Assembly (NCBI GenBank): GCA_050261495.1
Contig: JBLNDI010000136.1
Coordinates: 1 to 38,553 of the forward strand
Direction of reading: 5' to 3'
Origin: JBMNKL01 sp050261495
GTDB taxonomy: Bacteria > Bacillota > Clostridia > Acetivibrionales > DTU013
DNA: 38,553 bases
Shown one piece after another: positions 1 to 8,679 of this stretch (positions within the stretch are counted from its first letter, which is position 1; each line of letters begins with the position of its first letter). The position numbers and the translations under genes are program-made. A model generated the notes under the pieces. The model was given only the letters and a program-made list of their open reading frames with translations, was not told the DNA's origin and searched no databases.

Positions 1-60
1 CGAAGTAATTGACATGAGTACAGCCAAGGCAAGAGCCAGGATTTTCAATTTTTTACTCAT
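1..60 (-). CDS. Solute-binding protein of a sugar ABC transporter (N-terminus only)
   Basis: Only the first 20 codons are inside the window. They read MSKKLKILALALAVLMSITS, a short basic start followed by a hydrophobic stretch, as in a signal peptide. A strong ribosome binding site (AAGGAGG, minus strand, about 70-76) precedes the ATG at 58-60. The gene follows two LplB/LplC-type permeases on the same strand, where the extracellular sugar-binding protein normally sits, so that role is inferred from position and signal peptide. No lipobox cysteine is reached before the window ends. Confidence 0.7.
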   Translation of the reverse strand, partial: MSKKLKILALALAVLMSITS

Positions 61-83
61 TCTTCTTCTCCTCCTTATTTTTT

Positions 84-131
84 TACGGCTTATTTGCCGT
101 ATTTATTGCTAAACCGGAAAAAAACCGGTTT
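84..131 (-). other. Two hairpins between the permease and binding-protein genes
   Basis: Two inverted repeats lie in the gap between the lplC-like gene and the binding-protein gene: TACGGC/GCCGTA at 84-89 and 96-101, and AAACCGG/CCGGTTT at 111-117 and 125-131 around a seven-A loop. On the minus strand neither is followed by a convincing T run. They fit intercistronic mRNA-processing or stability hairpins, which often raise expression of the binding protein relative to its permeases. The function is inferred. Confidence 0.45.
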
Positions 132-146
132 TAACCAACTTAAGCC

Positions 147-1115
147 TTAGCCTTTAACCGCACCGATGGTAAGGCCTGAGATGATGTAGCGCTGGAAAAA
201 AGGATAAGCGAAAGCAATCGGAGTAACGATAATCACAACCAGCGCCATTCGCAAACTCTCTTTTGGAAGGCTGGCGGCAATGACGGAAGCCTCCGTTCCA
301 ATCTTCGAGCTATTATTGACTAAAAATTCAACCTGTTGCTGCATTTTCATAAGCAGATACTGCAGTGGTATGTATTTCGAGGAATTTATATACAATAAGG
401 CGATAAACCATTCGTTCCAGTATGCCAGCATGTTCAGCAGGCTGATGGCAGCAATGCCGGGCATGGAAACAGGGACGATTATACTGAATAGCGTGCGGTA
501 CTCCCCGCTGCCATCCATGAAGGCGGACTCAATCAATGCCCCAGGTACAGAGTTTTGAAAAAAGGTGCGCATTATAATGAAGTTGAAAGGGCTTACCAGG
601 AGCGGTACAATCAAGGCGGCATAATTGTCGTTGAGGCCAAGCATGTTTTTGCAGACCATATAGGTAGGGGTAAGACCGCCGCCGAATACCATGGTAATGA
701 AGCTGAAAATCGTGAAAAACCGGCGGTACTTGAAATCTCTCCGGTACAGCGAATAGGAGTACATGATGCAAATAAGCACGCTTAGCAGCGTTCCAACCAC
801 CGATATAAATATGCTGTTGAAAAATGAACGCCATAGCTGGTCCCCCATGTCAAACACGTATTGATAAGCTTCAAGCGAAAACTCCCTGGGAGTAAAGGAG
901 AACCCAATTTCACGTATGCTCGATTCAGAGGAAAACGAGATAATGATTACAAAAATGTAAGGTAATACACACAACAGCGAGAAAACACCAATGACGGCAT
1001 GAAAGGCTATCTCCGTCGGAATGGCGACGGCGCCCAGGCGGGAACCTTTCCTTGATTTTGTGCCGGTGCTTGCCCACATTGTATTGCCGGTTTTCCCGGC
1101 CGTAGTTGTTTCCAT
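147..1115 (-). CDS. Carbohydrate ABC transporter permease, LplC type
   Basis: This 322-residue inner-membrane protein has about six hydrophobic segments, the first after a hydrophilic N-terminus of about 35 residues. The family's EAA-type cytoplasmic loop is visible near residue 200-220 (GSGEYRTLFSIIVPVSMPGI), the contact site for the shared ATPase. It ends in ISGLTIGAVKG, typical of the LplC/YtcP subgroup that carries oligosaccharide-type sugars. It starts 11 bases after the lplB-like gene and the two would form a heterodimeric channel. No ATPase gene is present; CUT1 systems of this type commonly use a shared MsmX-like ATPase elsewhere. The exact sugar cannot be read from sequence. Confidence 0.9.
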   Translation of the reverse strand: METTTAGKTGNTMWASTGTKSRKGSRLGAVAIPTEIAFHAVIGVFSLLCVLPYIFVIIISFSSESSIREIGFSFTPREFSLEAYQYVFDMGDQLWRSFFNSIFISVVGTLLSVLICIMYSYSLYRRDFKYRRFFTIFSFITMVFGGGLTPTYMVCKNMLGLNDNYAALIVPLLVSPFNFIIMRTFFQNSVPGALIESAFMDGSGEYRTLFSIIVPVSMPGIAAISLLNMLAYWNEWFIALLYINSSKYIPLQYLLMKMQQQVEFLVNNSSKIGTEASVIAASLPKESLRMALVVIIVTPIAFAYPFFQRYIISGLTIGAVKG

Positions 1116-1126
1116 GGTTCTTCCTC

Positions 1127-2089
1127 CTAAAACAGGCTGCTGTCGGGATCGACCTTCCTGACGATAGTGTTGGCGAGCATTATGCTGATAAAGCCTACAA
1201 AATTTTGCAGTAGTCCCGCCGCGGAGCTCATGCCGATGTCTCCCGTGTTCATAAGCGCCCTGTATACATAAGTGTCGACCACCTGCGTAGTCGGGAAAAG
1301 CGGCCCTGAATTCATTGGCACCGAGTAGAATAATCCGAAGTCCGCGTTAAAAATCCGCCCGACGCTTAAAATAAATAGTATTATAATCATTGTTTTAAGA
1401 TGCGGCAGTGTCACATACCACACCTGTTGCCATTTGCCGGCGCCGTCGATGCGCGCGGCTTCATACTGGGTGGCGTCGATGCCGGAAATGGCAGCTAAAT
1501 AAAGTACGCTGGAATAACCAATGTTTTTCCACAGGTATGCAATGGTAAGTATATACGGCCATGGTGACGCATCGTTGTACCACTCCGTGGGGGCATTCCC
1601 AAGGTTTTGCTGCAAGTGTGTAATCAGGCCTCTTTCGGGACTTAAAAACGAGAAGACAAAGTAGCTGACAACCACCCAGCTAATGAAGTACGGGAAAAAC
1701 ATTATCGTCTGGTAGGCTTTCGCTGCAAGTTTGCAGGTGATCTCGTTGAGCATAAGGGCAAATGCAACGGCAATTACAATGCCCAATACAATCCATAGGG
1801 CATTATACCCGAGGGTGTTACGAATCATAATCCAGGAGTCAGTCGTGATGAAAAGGAACTTGAAGTTTTCAAAAGCCACCCACCTGCTGTGAATAATATT
1901 GTTGACAAGCGACGGGGCCTTCGTGTATATCTTGTAGTCCTTAAACGAAAGCACTATGCCAAACATGGGCAGATAACGCAGGAGCAGAAGCCAAACAGCC
2001 CCGGGCAGAACCATCGTGGTCAGCATAAATGTTTTTTTGGCCGCTGCCATGTTTAAGGCCGTTCTTTCTCGGAACAGCGATTTCACCAT
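1127..2089 (-). CDS. Carbohydrate ABC transporter permease, LplB type
   Basis: This 320-residue integral membrane protein is the LplB-type partner of the next gene. The N-terminal membrane segment includes LPGAVWLLLLRYLPMFGIVLSF, and the EAA loop reads EAARIDGAGKWQQVWYVTLP, where the ATPase docks. The protein ends VRKVDPDSSLF, as is usual for this subgroup. The ATG at 2087-2089 follows a GGGAGG ribosome binding site. It is the first gene of the minus-strand operon lplB-lplC-binding protein. A TATAAT-like -10 (plus 2155-2160) lies upstream but I see no good -35 partner. Confidence 0.9.
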   Translation of the reverse strand: MVKSLFRERTALNMAAAKKTFMLTTMVLPGAVWLLLLRYLPMFGIVLSFKDYKIYTKAPSLVNNIIHSRWVAFENFKFLFITTDSWIMIRNTLGYNALWIVLGIVIAVAFALMLNEITCKLAAKAYQTIMFFPYFISWVVVSYFVFSFLSPERGLITHLQQNLGNAPTEWYNDASPWPYILTIAYLWKNIGYSSVLYLAAISGIDATQYEAARIDGAGKWQQVWYVTLPHLKTMIIILFILSVGRIFNADFGLFYSVPMNSGPLFPTTQVVDTYVYRALMNTGDIGMSSAAGLLQNFVGFISIMLANTIVRKVDPDSSLF

Positions 2090-2279
2090 GCCGCACCTCC
2101 CGTCTCAATATGCATCAACCCTGTGTTGTACGCATCATTTATGTTACAACCAACATTATATTTGCGTTTGCCAAGTTTTTCGATAAGTTGTTCTTGCCTT
2201 TTCTTGTTTGATTTTGGCATATTGAGTTTTTAAGAAAACAAGTAAGCAATATTGAACAATTAATGCCAAGGTTGACCTG

Positions 2280-2308
2280 TTTAAAACACTGTCAGCCGTT
2301 CATATAAT
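2280..2308 (+). promoter_or_regulatory. Putative SigA promoter for the phosphohexomutase gene
   Basis: TTTAAA at 2280-2285, a 17-base spacer and a perfect TATAAT at 2303-2308 lie about 70 bases before the ATG. The -35 is only a fair match. A TTGACC at 2272 is too far away (25 bases) to pair with this -10. Confidence 0.45.
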
Positions 2309-2377
2309 TATATTCGTGCAAAAGACATATCGCTGATCCCGCGTTTTACGCAATAAGAAATCCGGGGAGGGGAAATC

Positions 2378-3790
2378 ATGATAAAATTCGGAACCGGCGG
2401 GTGGAGAGCGCTGATTGGAGAAGGCTTTACAAAAGATAACGTATGCATTCTTGCCCAGGCCGTCGCCAATCATATGAAAGCAAAGAAATGTTTTGAAAAT
2501 GGTTTTGTAATAGGATACGACAGGCGGTTTCTGTCGGACAAGGCAGCCGTATGGATTGCGGAGGTAATTGCGGGCAATGGCATAAAAGTGTACTTTATAG
2601 ATAAAGTTGCTCCCACGCCCCTGGTAATGTTTACGGTTAAATGCCTGCTTACCGGGCTTGGCTGCTCTGTCACCGCTAGTCATAACCCGGCTGAGTATAA
2701 TGGCGTCAAGTTATTTGTGAAAGGCGGCCGTGACGCTGGAGAGGATGTCACAAACGAAATAGAGAAATGCATCAGGAAGGTCTCCCCAAGAAACATTATG
2801 CGTATTGATTATAAACACGGGTTAAATTCAGGAATCATACAGGAGATTGACCCTTTTAACGAATACATAGATACGATTTTAAACATGATCGACGTGGAGG
2901 CAATAAAAAACAGAAAACTTAAAATCGTTTTGGATCCTATGTTTGGAGTATCAAAGACTTGCCTACAGACGATACTGATTACGTCAAGATGCGAACTTAA
3001 AGTAATCAACGACAGACATGACGCCCTGTTCGGAGGAAGGTTGCCGTCTCCCGATACGCATACATTGAACCATCTCAGGAACATTGTGGTGGAAAGCGGC
3101 TATGACATCGGTATCGGAACGGACGGCGACGCCGACCGCCTTGGCATAATCGACGAAAAGGGCCAATTTATCCATCCTAATAATATACTTGCCCTGCTTT
3201 ATTATTACTTATTGAAATATAAGGGCTGGAAGGGCGGAGTGGTAAGAAACGTCGCAACCACGCACTTGCTGGACAATATTGCCGCCGATTTTGGCGAAGA
3301 ATGTTTCGAGGTTCCGGTAGGCTTCAAGCATATTAGCTATATGATGGAAAAAAAACATGCGCTTATTGGCGGGGAAAGCAGCGGGGGCCTCACAATCAGG
3401 GGGCATATAAGCGGAAAGGACGGAATATTCGCGGCAAGCCTTTTGATAGAGTTGCTGAGCGTAACAGGAATGAGCCTGTCGTCCATGCTTGAAGAAATCA
3501 ACCGGACTTATGGTTACTTCTACACTGCGGAATGCGACCTGAAAATAGACAGTGTTGATAAAACCAGGTTTGAAGAGAAACTGTTCACGAAAAAAGAACT
3601 ACCTGTGCTGGATTTTGCTATCGATCGCATAAGTTACATGGACGGCCTTAAAATTTACTTTAAGAACGGAGGCTGGATCGTCGCAAGGTTTTCAGGAACG
3701 GAACCGCTGCTGCGCATATTTGCCGAGATGCCGAGTAAAGCCGATGCGACTCAAGTGGTAGAGAGGATGAAGGCGTTCCTCGGCATTTAA
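2378..3790 (+). CDS. Phosphoglucomutase/phosphomannomutase family protein
   Basis: This is a 470-residue alpha-D-phosphohexomutase, a cytoplasmic enzyme that interconverts hexose 1- and 6-phosphates. All four signature sites are visible: the phosphoserine loop TASHNPAEYNG with Ser101, the metal-binding loop DGDADR (249-254), the sugar-recognition loop GGESSGG (331-337), and the C-terminal phosphate-binding loop RFSGTEPLLRI (about 445-455). The length is normal. A GGGGAGGGG ribosome binding site precedes the ATG. Its stop overlaps the convergent response-regulator stop by a few bases. Lying between a sugar transporter and a sugar-sensing pair, it may channel imported sugar into glycolysis or cell-wall precursors, but the substrate (Glc, Man or GlcN) is not decided by these motifs. 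Confidence 0.9.
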   Translation: MIKFGTGGWRALIGEGFTKDNVCILAQAVANHMKAKKCFENGFVIGYDRRFLSDKAAVWIAEVIAGNGIKVYFIDKVAPTPLVMFTVKCLLTGLGCSVTASHNPAEYNGVKLFVKGGRDAGEDVTNEIEKCIRKVSPRNIMRIDYKHGLNSGIIQEIDPFNEYIDTILNMIDVEAIKNRKLKIVLDPMFGVSKTCLQTILITSRCELKVINDRHDALFGGRLPSPDTHTLNHLRNIVVESGYDIGIGTDGDADRLGIIDEKGQFIHPNNILALLYYYLLKYKGWKGGVVRNVATTHLLDNIAADFGEECFEVPVGFKHISYMMEKKHALIGGESSGGLTIRGHISGKDGIFAASLLIELLSVTGMSLSSMLEEINRTYGYFYTAECDLKIDSVDKTRFEEKLFTKKELPVLDFAIDRISYMDGLKIYFKNGGWIVARFSGTEPLLRIFAEMPSKADATQVVERMKAFLGI

Positions 3791-4614
3791 GTCGTATATT
3801 TCCTGTTTTTGTATTCCATCGGCGTAAGGCCTGTTATTTTTTTGAATATCTTAGTAAAATACGGTACATCCGTATATCCAACGGCGTCTGCAATTTCATA
3901 AATCTTATACTTGGGATCCTGCAGAAGCTTTTTTGCGTTCTCGATCCTGGTTTGATTCAAAATATTGATGAAGTTGTCGCCTGTTTCCTTTTTTAACAGC
4001 TTGCTCAGGTACCACGTACTTACATAGATTTCGTCGGCTACGGATTTCAATGTCAGGTCCTTGGTATAGTTTTCTTTTATGTACGACAAAGCCTTGCTCA
4101 CGAGGTACTTAGGACTGTCCGGCGCGTCTCCGGCCGCCCCAGACTCGTGCCGGGCTTCTTCGGGCTCCGAATGTTCAAGTCCGTAATACTCCTTTACCCT
4201 TTTCTTCAGGTTCTGCAAGATCTGCCTCCTGGCCCTGGCTTGCTTTATTTCCTTTACGGCTTCTTTAATGGCAATTTTTAAATCCTCGGACTTCACAGGC
4301 TTCAGCAGAAACCTGAAGGCGCCCTGTTTCACGGCTTCCTGCGCATATTCGAAGTCCCTGAACCCGGTTAGTATTATTACCTTTCCCGAAAATTTCATTT
4401 CCCTCAAACGCGCTATCATCTGGAGTCCCTCCATACCCGGCATCCGTATATCCGTAAAAATCAGATCCGGTTTGATTGACATTGCGGCCTTAAGCCCGGA
4501 AACCCCGTCTTCTGCCTCCCCTGCGATTACGCATCCCAGGCTTTCCCAATCGACAGTCGCTTTCAAACCCTCGCGAATGATTTCTTCATCATCAATAATC
4601 ATAACCTTAACCAA
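3787..4614 (-). CDS. YesN-like response regulator (receiver plus AraC helix-turn-helix)
   Basis: This is a transcription regulator of a two-component system. With a TTG start at 4612-4614 it has 275 residues. The receiver domain comes first (acidic pair D8-D9, phospho-acceptor Asp55 in TDIRMPG, switch lysine in LLKPVK near 105), then a linker, then an AraC-type double helix-turn-helix (about 175-275) ending GYTDVPYFTKIFKKITGLTPMEYK. I chose the TTG because AAGGGGG lies about 9 bases upstream and it overlaps the kinase stop by 8 bases, a usual translational coupling. An ATG at 4656 would add 14 unrelated residues overlapping the kinase. It probably controls nearby sugar-uptake genes. Confidence 0.9.
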   Translation of the reverse strand: MVKVMIIDDEEIIREGLKATVDWESLGCVIAGEAEDGVSGLKAAMSIKPDLIFTDIRMPGMEGLQMIARLREMKFSGKVIILTGFRDFEYAQEAVKQGAFRFLLKPVKSEDLKIAIKEAVKEIKQARARRQILQNLKKRVKEYYGLEHSEPEEARHESGAAGDAPDSPKYLVSKALSYIKENYTKDLTLKSVADEIYVSTWYLSKLLKKETGDNFINILNQTRIENAKKLLQDPKYKIYEIADAVGYTDVPYFTKIFKKITGLTPMEYKNRKYTT

Positions 4615-6451
4615 GGATTTCTGCCCCCTTTGAAAAGCCTTCGCCGGTTTTGCCAAAAATGGCGGGCAAGCTTATCGTAACGCTTGTGCCTTGCCCCTTC
4701 CTGCTGTTAATAAGCAGGCCGTATTCTTTCCCGTAAAGCAGCCTGATCCTCTTATGTACGTTAATAATTCCAATGCCGGGACCTATTAAGGCATCGTCGC
4801 CCTCAAACCTTTCCATGTCATCATTTTCGATTTCTGCCAGGCTCCTGTCAAGCCTGTCCAGTATATCCTCGTCTATGCCGATACCGTCGTCGGTTATTTC
4901 TATTACAAGCACTCCCCCGTTTCTAACAGCTTTTAAATGGATGCTGCCACGTCCGACTTTCATTTCAAGTCCATGATACACCGCGTTTTCCACGATCGGT
5001 TGAATAATCAGCTTCGGAATTACGCAATTCAATGTTTCCTGCTCTACGTCAAGGATCAGGTCTATTTTTTTGCCGTAACGTTTTTTGAGCAGAAAATAAT
5101 AATTATTAATGTACTCAATTTCTTTGCCTAGCAATATGAATTTCTCATTATTCCTATTAAGGTTGGCCTCAATAATCGATGATAATGCCGATACCATTTC
5201 GCTAATTTCTTCAACGCCGTTTATTTTTGCCTTCCAGTTAATGGAATCCAACGTATTATAGAGGAAATGCGGATTTATCTGTGCCTGCAAGGCTTTTATT
5301 TCAGCATCTTTTGTGGCTATTTGCTTCTTGTAAACGGTATTGATCAGGTTTTTTATCTCGATAGACATCCTGTTGAAGGTTTTATTCATGTAACCGAATT
5401 CATCCTCCCGCTTATCATCGATCGTTATGCCTATGTCTCCCTTTTCTACCTGGTGCATGCGCTTTACAAGCAAATTAACCGGTCTTATAATATCCGAATA
5501 AAAGAAATTTGCCACCAGTACACATATCGGGAGTGTGGCGGCGCAAAGAATTAAAATGAGCCTTGCTATATCACGAACTTCCTTGAGCAATACATTTGAC
5601 GAAATTCCCATTGCCAGCCTCCAGTTGTCTGGCATAATCGCTCCGTTCAACAGGTATACCGTATCATTTCCCGATTTGATTTCTTTTGTTCCGTCACCGG
5701 AGTCTTTACCGACAAATTCGTTCATCAGTCCCCCAAGATCCATGCCAGGCGGCTTATACGAGTAAACTTCGCGCCCGTCGCTTCCGTAAAGGCTTACATG
5801 CTGCCTGGTATTTGCCATGTAATTGTTCAGCACCTCCGTCAGGTACTGCTCATTCACTTTGAATACAATCAGGCCGATTTCTTTCTTGATATCATAGATA
5901 TCGAAGATAATCTTTGTTATATAAAGCCCTTTGGCCCTGCCGTCCTCATAGGTTGCATGCCATACAGGCCTTCCGCCGGACCTCTTTGCCTGTTCGTATA
6001 ACTGATCGATATGCGTAAAACTGTCCGTATATGAACCCATATTTTTATTTACCGCAAATATCCTCCCGTCCCAGGTGAACCGGACCAGTATCTCGTCTAA
6101 TTCGCTTTTAAGGTACAGGCTTGATTGAAGATATGCATTAAATTCGTTAACAGCTTCGTAATCAAAACTTCCGTCCGCTATTTTCCTGCCGGCTTCGTAT
6201 ATCTTATTGTCATATAGTATTTGGACCGCAAAGAGGCTGAGCTTTGTCATCCTGTCCGAAATCAGTTCCGAAAGCTCATTGGCAGAGCTTTGCATATCGC
6301 TGATAGCTTTTTCTGTCATTGTGCCGGCATAGTTCCTGTAACCAAAATAACCAATAACAATGATGGGATAGATCATAAAGACTATTACTATCAGTACCAA
6401 CTTCGTTTTCAAGGAAATTTTCCTGTAGAATTTTAATAAGGAAGCCTTCAT
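4607..6451 (-). CDS. YesM-like sensor histidine kinase
   Basis: This 614-residue membrane sensor phosphorylates the following regulator. TM1 (about 15-38) and TM2 (about 296-318) bracket a roughly 255-residue extracellular dCache-like sensing region. A HAMP linker (320-370) and coiled segment follow, then the His_kinase domain with QINPHFLYNT (phospho-acceptor His395), the N box (Asn489 in IVENAVYHG), and the ATP-lid motif DDGIGI (521-526). AAAGGA precedes the ATG at 6449-6451. It is transcribed with the overlapping YesN-like gene from a clear promoter. By analogy with this family it senses an extracellular carbohydrate, perhaps via the neighbouring orphan binding protein (inferred). Confidence 0.93.
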   Translation of the reverse strand: MKASLLKFYRKISLKTKLVLIVIVFMIYPIIVIGYFGYRNYAGTMTEKAISDMQSSANELSELISDRMTKLSLFAVQILYDNKIYEAGRKIADGSFDYEAVNEFNAYLQSSLYLKSELDEILVRFTWDGRIFAVNKNMGSYTDSFTHIDQLYEQAKRSGGRPVWHATYEDGRAKGLYITKIIFDIYDIKKEIGLIVFKVNEQYLTEVLNNYMANTRQHVSLYGSDGREVYSYKPPGMDLGGLMNEFVGKDSGDGTKEIKSGNDTVYLLNGAIMPDNWRLAMGISSNVLLKEVRDIARLILILCAATLPICVLVANFFYSDIIRPVNLLVKRMHQVEKGDIGITIDDKREDEFGYMNKTFNRMSIEIKNLINTVYKKQIATKDAEIKALQAQINPHFLYNTLDSINWKAKINGVEEISEMVSALSSIIEANLNRNNEKFILLGKEIEYINNYYFLLKKRYGKKIDLILDVEQETLNCVIPKLIIQPIVENAVYHGLEMKVGRGSIHLKAVRNGGVLVIEITDDGIGIDEDILDRLDRSLAEIENDDMERFEGDDALIGPGIGIINVHKRIRLLYGKEYGLLINSRKGQGTSVTISLPAIFGKTGEGFSKGAEILG

Positions 6452-6513
6452 ATATATCCTTTCATAAAAAACTCATTACGTTCAAGAACCTTGAAAGCAT
6501 GAAGTATAATTAT

Positions 6514-6542
6514 ATTATATGAAATTAGCCATTATTGAACAA
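6514..6542 (-). promoter_or_regulatory. SigA promoter of the sensor kinase-regulator operon
   Basis: On the minus strand TTGTTC (plus 6537-6542), a 17-base spacer and a perfect TATAAT (plus 6514-6519) stand about 65 bases before the kinase ATG. This is the best promoter match in the divergent region. Confidence 0.65.
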
Positions 6543-6651
6543 GTATTTGCAAATATGTCATATTTATTTTTCCAAACAAACACTTTATAATTATTTTTAT
6601 AATATAAAGCATTCCTTACCGGAATCGCTTCACGGCGGGAGGTTGGGTTGA

Positions 6652-7932
6652 ATGAGGAAATTATCGGCTTTCCTGTTACGGATTTTGATACTTGCCGTAC
6701 TGGCGGCAGTTCTCCCGGGCTGCCGGGGCGATACATCCGGCGGCAATCAAACTATGGCGGACGATTCTCCCGGTGAAAGCGTTATACATACCATACGGGT
6801 TGCCAGCACATTTACCAGGGAAGATCCTTATTCCGGCGTATGGCAGCAGGTGCTGGAAGAATTCGCCGCGGAGCATCCAGGTATAAAGGTGATTGACGAA
6901 GCGACAGGCGCCGGCGCCGATGCATTCAAGATTAAGATAAATACGGATTTTGCGTCGGGAAACGAGCCCGATGTGACATACGGTTTTAACGGCGCCCTTG
7001 GCAAACCCTTGGTGGATTCGGGAAAAGTCATCACCTGGGAAGAAGAGTTGGAATCGGATCCCGAATGGGCATCCAATTTCATGCCAGACCCGCTGGAAAC
7101 CTGCAAGTTTAACGGAAGATTATACGCATTGCCGTTCCTGGGTTTCTTCGAAGGCATGTGGATAAATCGTGATTTATTTGAAAAATGCGGGCTTGACATA
7201 CCGAGAACTTATGAAGATATTATTGAAGCAATTCCCGTCCTGAGGGAAAATGATATCATTCCAATAGTATGCGCATTCTCCGACGAACCCCATTACATAA
7301 TAGAGACTTTCCTGCTGTCCACGGGAGGCAGGGAAGGCCATGCCAATCCTTTTGATCCAAGCTGGCCTACGGCTTTGAACCTGATTAAAAACCTTTATGA
7401 CATGAAAGCTTTTTCCGATGACGCGCTCACAATAAAACAGAGCGCCTGTGTCGAATTATTTGTAAACAAAAAGGCTGCCATGTTCATATCCGGCTCCTGG
7501 TCAAGGGGAAGCATCAAGGATTATGAAAATACGATTGTTGTTCCGCTACCCTTGGTGCCCGGGGGAAAGGCTGATCCGACGGATATTATAGGGGGAGCGG
7601 GCACCGGTTGGTACTTGACGCGGGAGTTGAACGAAAAAAAGGACGGTGCAGGCATGAAATTCATCAAATACATGACCCGGCCGGAAGTCGTGGCGAAATT
7701 CGTGGATGTCGCCGGAGTACCATGCATAAACTGCGAAGTAAAAGCAAGGTCCCCGATGGAACAAAGCTGCATTGATCTTGTCAATAACGCAAAATCCATA
7801 AACGGCGCCGTGGGAGACATGCTGGGACAGGAAGTTTTCGGCTCCATATGGCGCGGGTTGTCACATATAGTAACAGGAAGGAAAACCCCGGAGCAAGTGC
7901 TGGACGAAGCAAGGAAACTGGTCAAGGATTAG
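6652..7932 (+). CDS. Extracellular solute-binding lipoprotein (sugar type, family 1)
   Basis: This 426-residue secreted receptor resembles maltose/oligosaccharide-binding proteins. A lipoprotein signal ends in LPGC with Cys24 as the lipidation site, followed by a Gly/Asp/Ser-rich linker and the family opening HTIRVASTFTREDPYSGVW. GGGAGG at 6637-6642 precedes the ATG. No permease genes follow on this strand; the gene stands alone, divergent from the YesM/YesN pair. It may deliver sugar to the LplBC permeases at the start of the window or act as a ligand-presenting partner of the sensor kinase. Both are inferences. A TATAAT at 6586-6591 may be its -10, without a convincing -35. Confidence 0.88.
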   Translation: MRKLSAFLLRILILAVLAAVLPGCRGDTSGGNQTMADDSPGESVIHTIRVASTFTREDPYSGVWQQVLEEFAAEHPGIKVIDEATGAGADAFKIKINTDFASGNEPDVTYGFNGALGKPLVDSGKVITWEEELESDPEWASNFMPDPLETCKFNGRLYALPFLGFFEGMWINRDLFEKCGLDIPRTYEDIIEAIPVLRENDIIPIVCAFSDEPHYIIETFLLSTGGREGHANPFDPSWPTALNLIKNLYDMKAFSDDALTIKQSACVELFVNKKAAMFISGSWSRGSIKDYENTIVVPLPLVPGGKADPTDIIGGAGTGWYLTRELNEKKDGAGMKFIKYMTRPEVVAKFVDVAGVPCINCEVKARSPMEQSCIDLVNNAKSINGAVGDMLGQEVFGSIWRGLSHIVTGRKTPEQVLDEARKLVKD

Positions 7933-8035
7933 GCCCTGCTGCGCTGCGGCTTCCCGCCGACTCTTTAAGTCTTTCGGGCTTGTCAAGATAATGAATTCAT
8001 GATATACATGATTATGACACAATAGAAATAAAGGG

Positions 8036-8599
8036 TTGATCCTCATAAGAGCTTTCATAGGCATTGATTTTGATAGTGATTGCAAAAAAAATATATACGA
8101 GCTTCAGCAAAGGTTCAGGAAATATGCGGTGAAAGGCCGATGGAAATACATCGACAATTTTCATCTGACGCTTAAATTTCTTGATGAAATAAGTGTTATG
8201 CAAGAAAAGCAGATAGATGAAGCCATGCGAAGCATCTGCACGGAACAAAAGCCTTTTACGCTGGAGATAACGGAGCCCGGAATTTTTGAGGGCAAGGATG
8301 CGGTAAGGGTCCTGTGGCTTGGTTTGGCAGGAAATCTTGAAATATTGAGGCATCTTGCCGAAAGAATAGACAAGTCTTTTCATAAAATCGGCTTTCCTCT
8401 TGAAAAAAGGCGTTACACCCCACACGTAACCATAGGCCAGGATATTGTATTTGAATGCCCCTTCAGCCAGATACGGGATTCAATAGGCAGCATAAAATCC
8501 AGCCCGGTATTGGTGAACAAGCTGATATTGTTTAAAAGCGAGCAACTGCAAAATAAAAGGGTGTACACCCCAATATCGGAATATTCCCTAAAACCGTAA
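8036..8599 (+). CDS. thpR: RNA 2',3'-cyclic phosphodiesterase (LigT/ThpR family)
   Basis: This 187-residue cytoplasmic protein of the 2H phosphoesterase superfamily hydrolyses 2',3'-cyclic phosphate ends of RNA. Both catalytic HxTx motifs are present: H43-L-T45-L and H130-V-T132-I, spaced as in the family, and the N-terminus IRAFIGIDF matches the usual RxFIAI start. The only available upstream start is the TTG at 8036, because a stop lies a few codons before it. AAAGGG sits very close to it, so initiation is not ideal. It is a single gene between the binding lipoprotein and a convergent diguanylate cyclase. Confidence 0.85.
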   Translation: MILIRAFIGIDFDSDCKKNIYELQQRFRKYAVKGRWKYIDNFHLTLKFLDEISVMQEKQIDEAMRSICTEQKPFTLEITEPGIFEGKDAVRVLWLGLAGNLEILRHLAERIDKSFHKIGFPLEKRRYTPHVTIGQDIVFECPFSQIRDSIGSIKSSPVLVNKLILFKSEQLQNKRVYTPISEYSLKP

Positions 8600-8632
8600 A
8601 AAACGGCAGATGCAGCGAATAATGCATTGCCG
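8598..8632 (-). terminator. Rho-independent terminator of the diguanylate cyclase gene
   Basis: A 10-bp stem with one bulge (8604-8614 with 8623-8632) has an 8-nt loop and is followed on the minus strand by six T (plus 8598-8603). It lies just beyond the convergent cyclase gene. Confidence 0.7.
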
Positions 8633-8679
8633 GACAAAAGGCAGGTGTATTGATTGGCGGTAAATTGCGGAGCAATTGC

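Noticed and set aside
2272..2308. TTGACC with TATAAT as a strong promoter
   Set aside because: The spacer is 25 bases, too long for a SigA promoter; TTTAAA at 17 bases is preferred.
5267..5554. Plus-strand 95-codon frame opposite the sensor kinase
   Set aside because: Antisense to the HAMP/kinase region, no supporting features.
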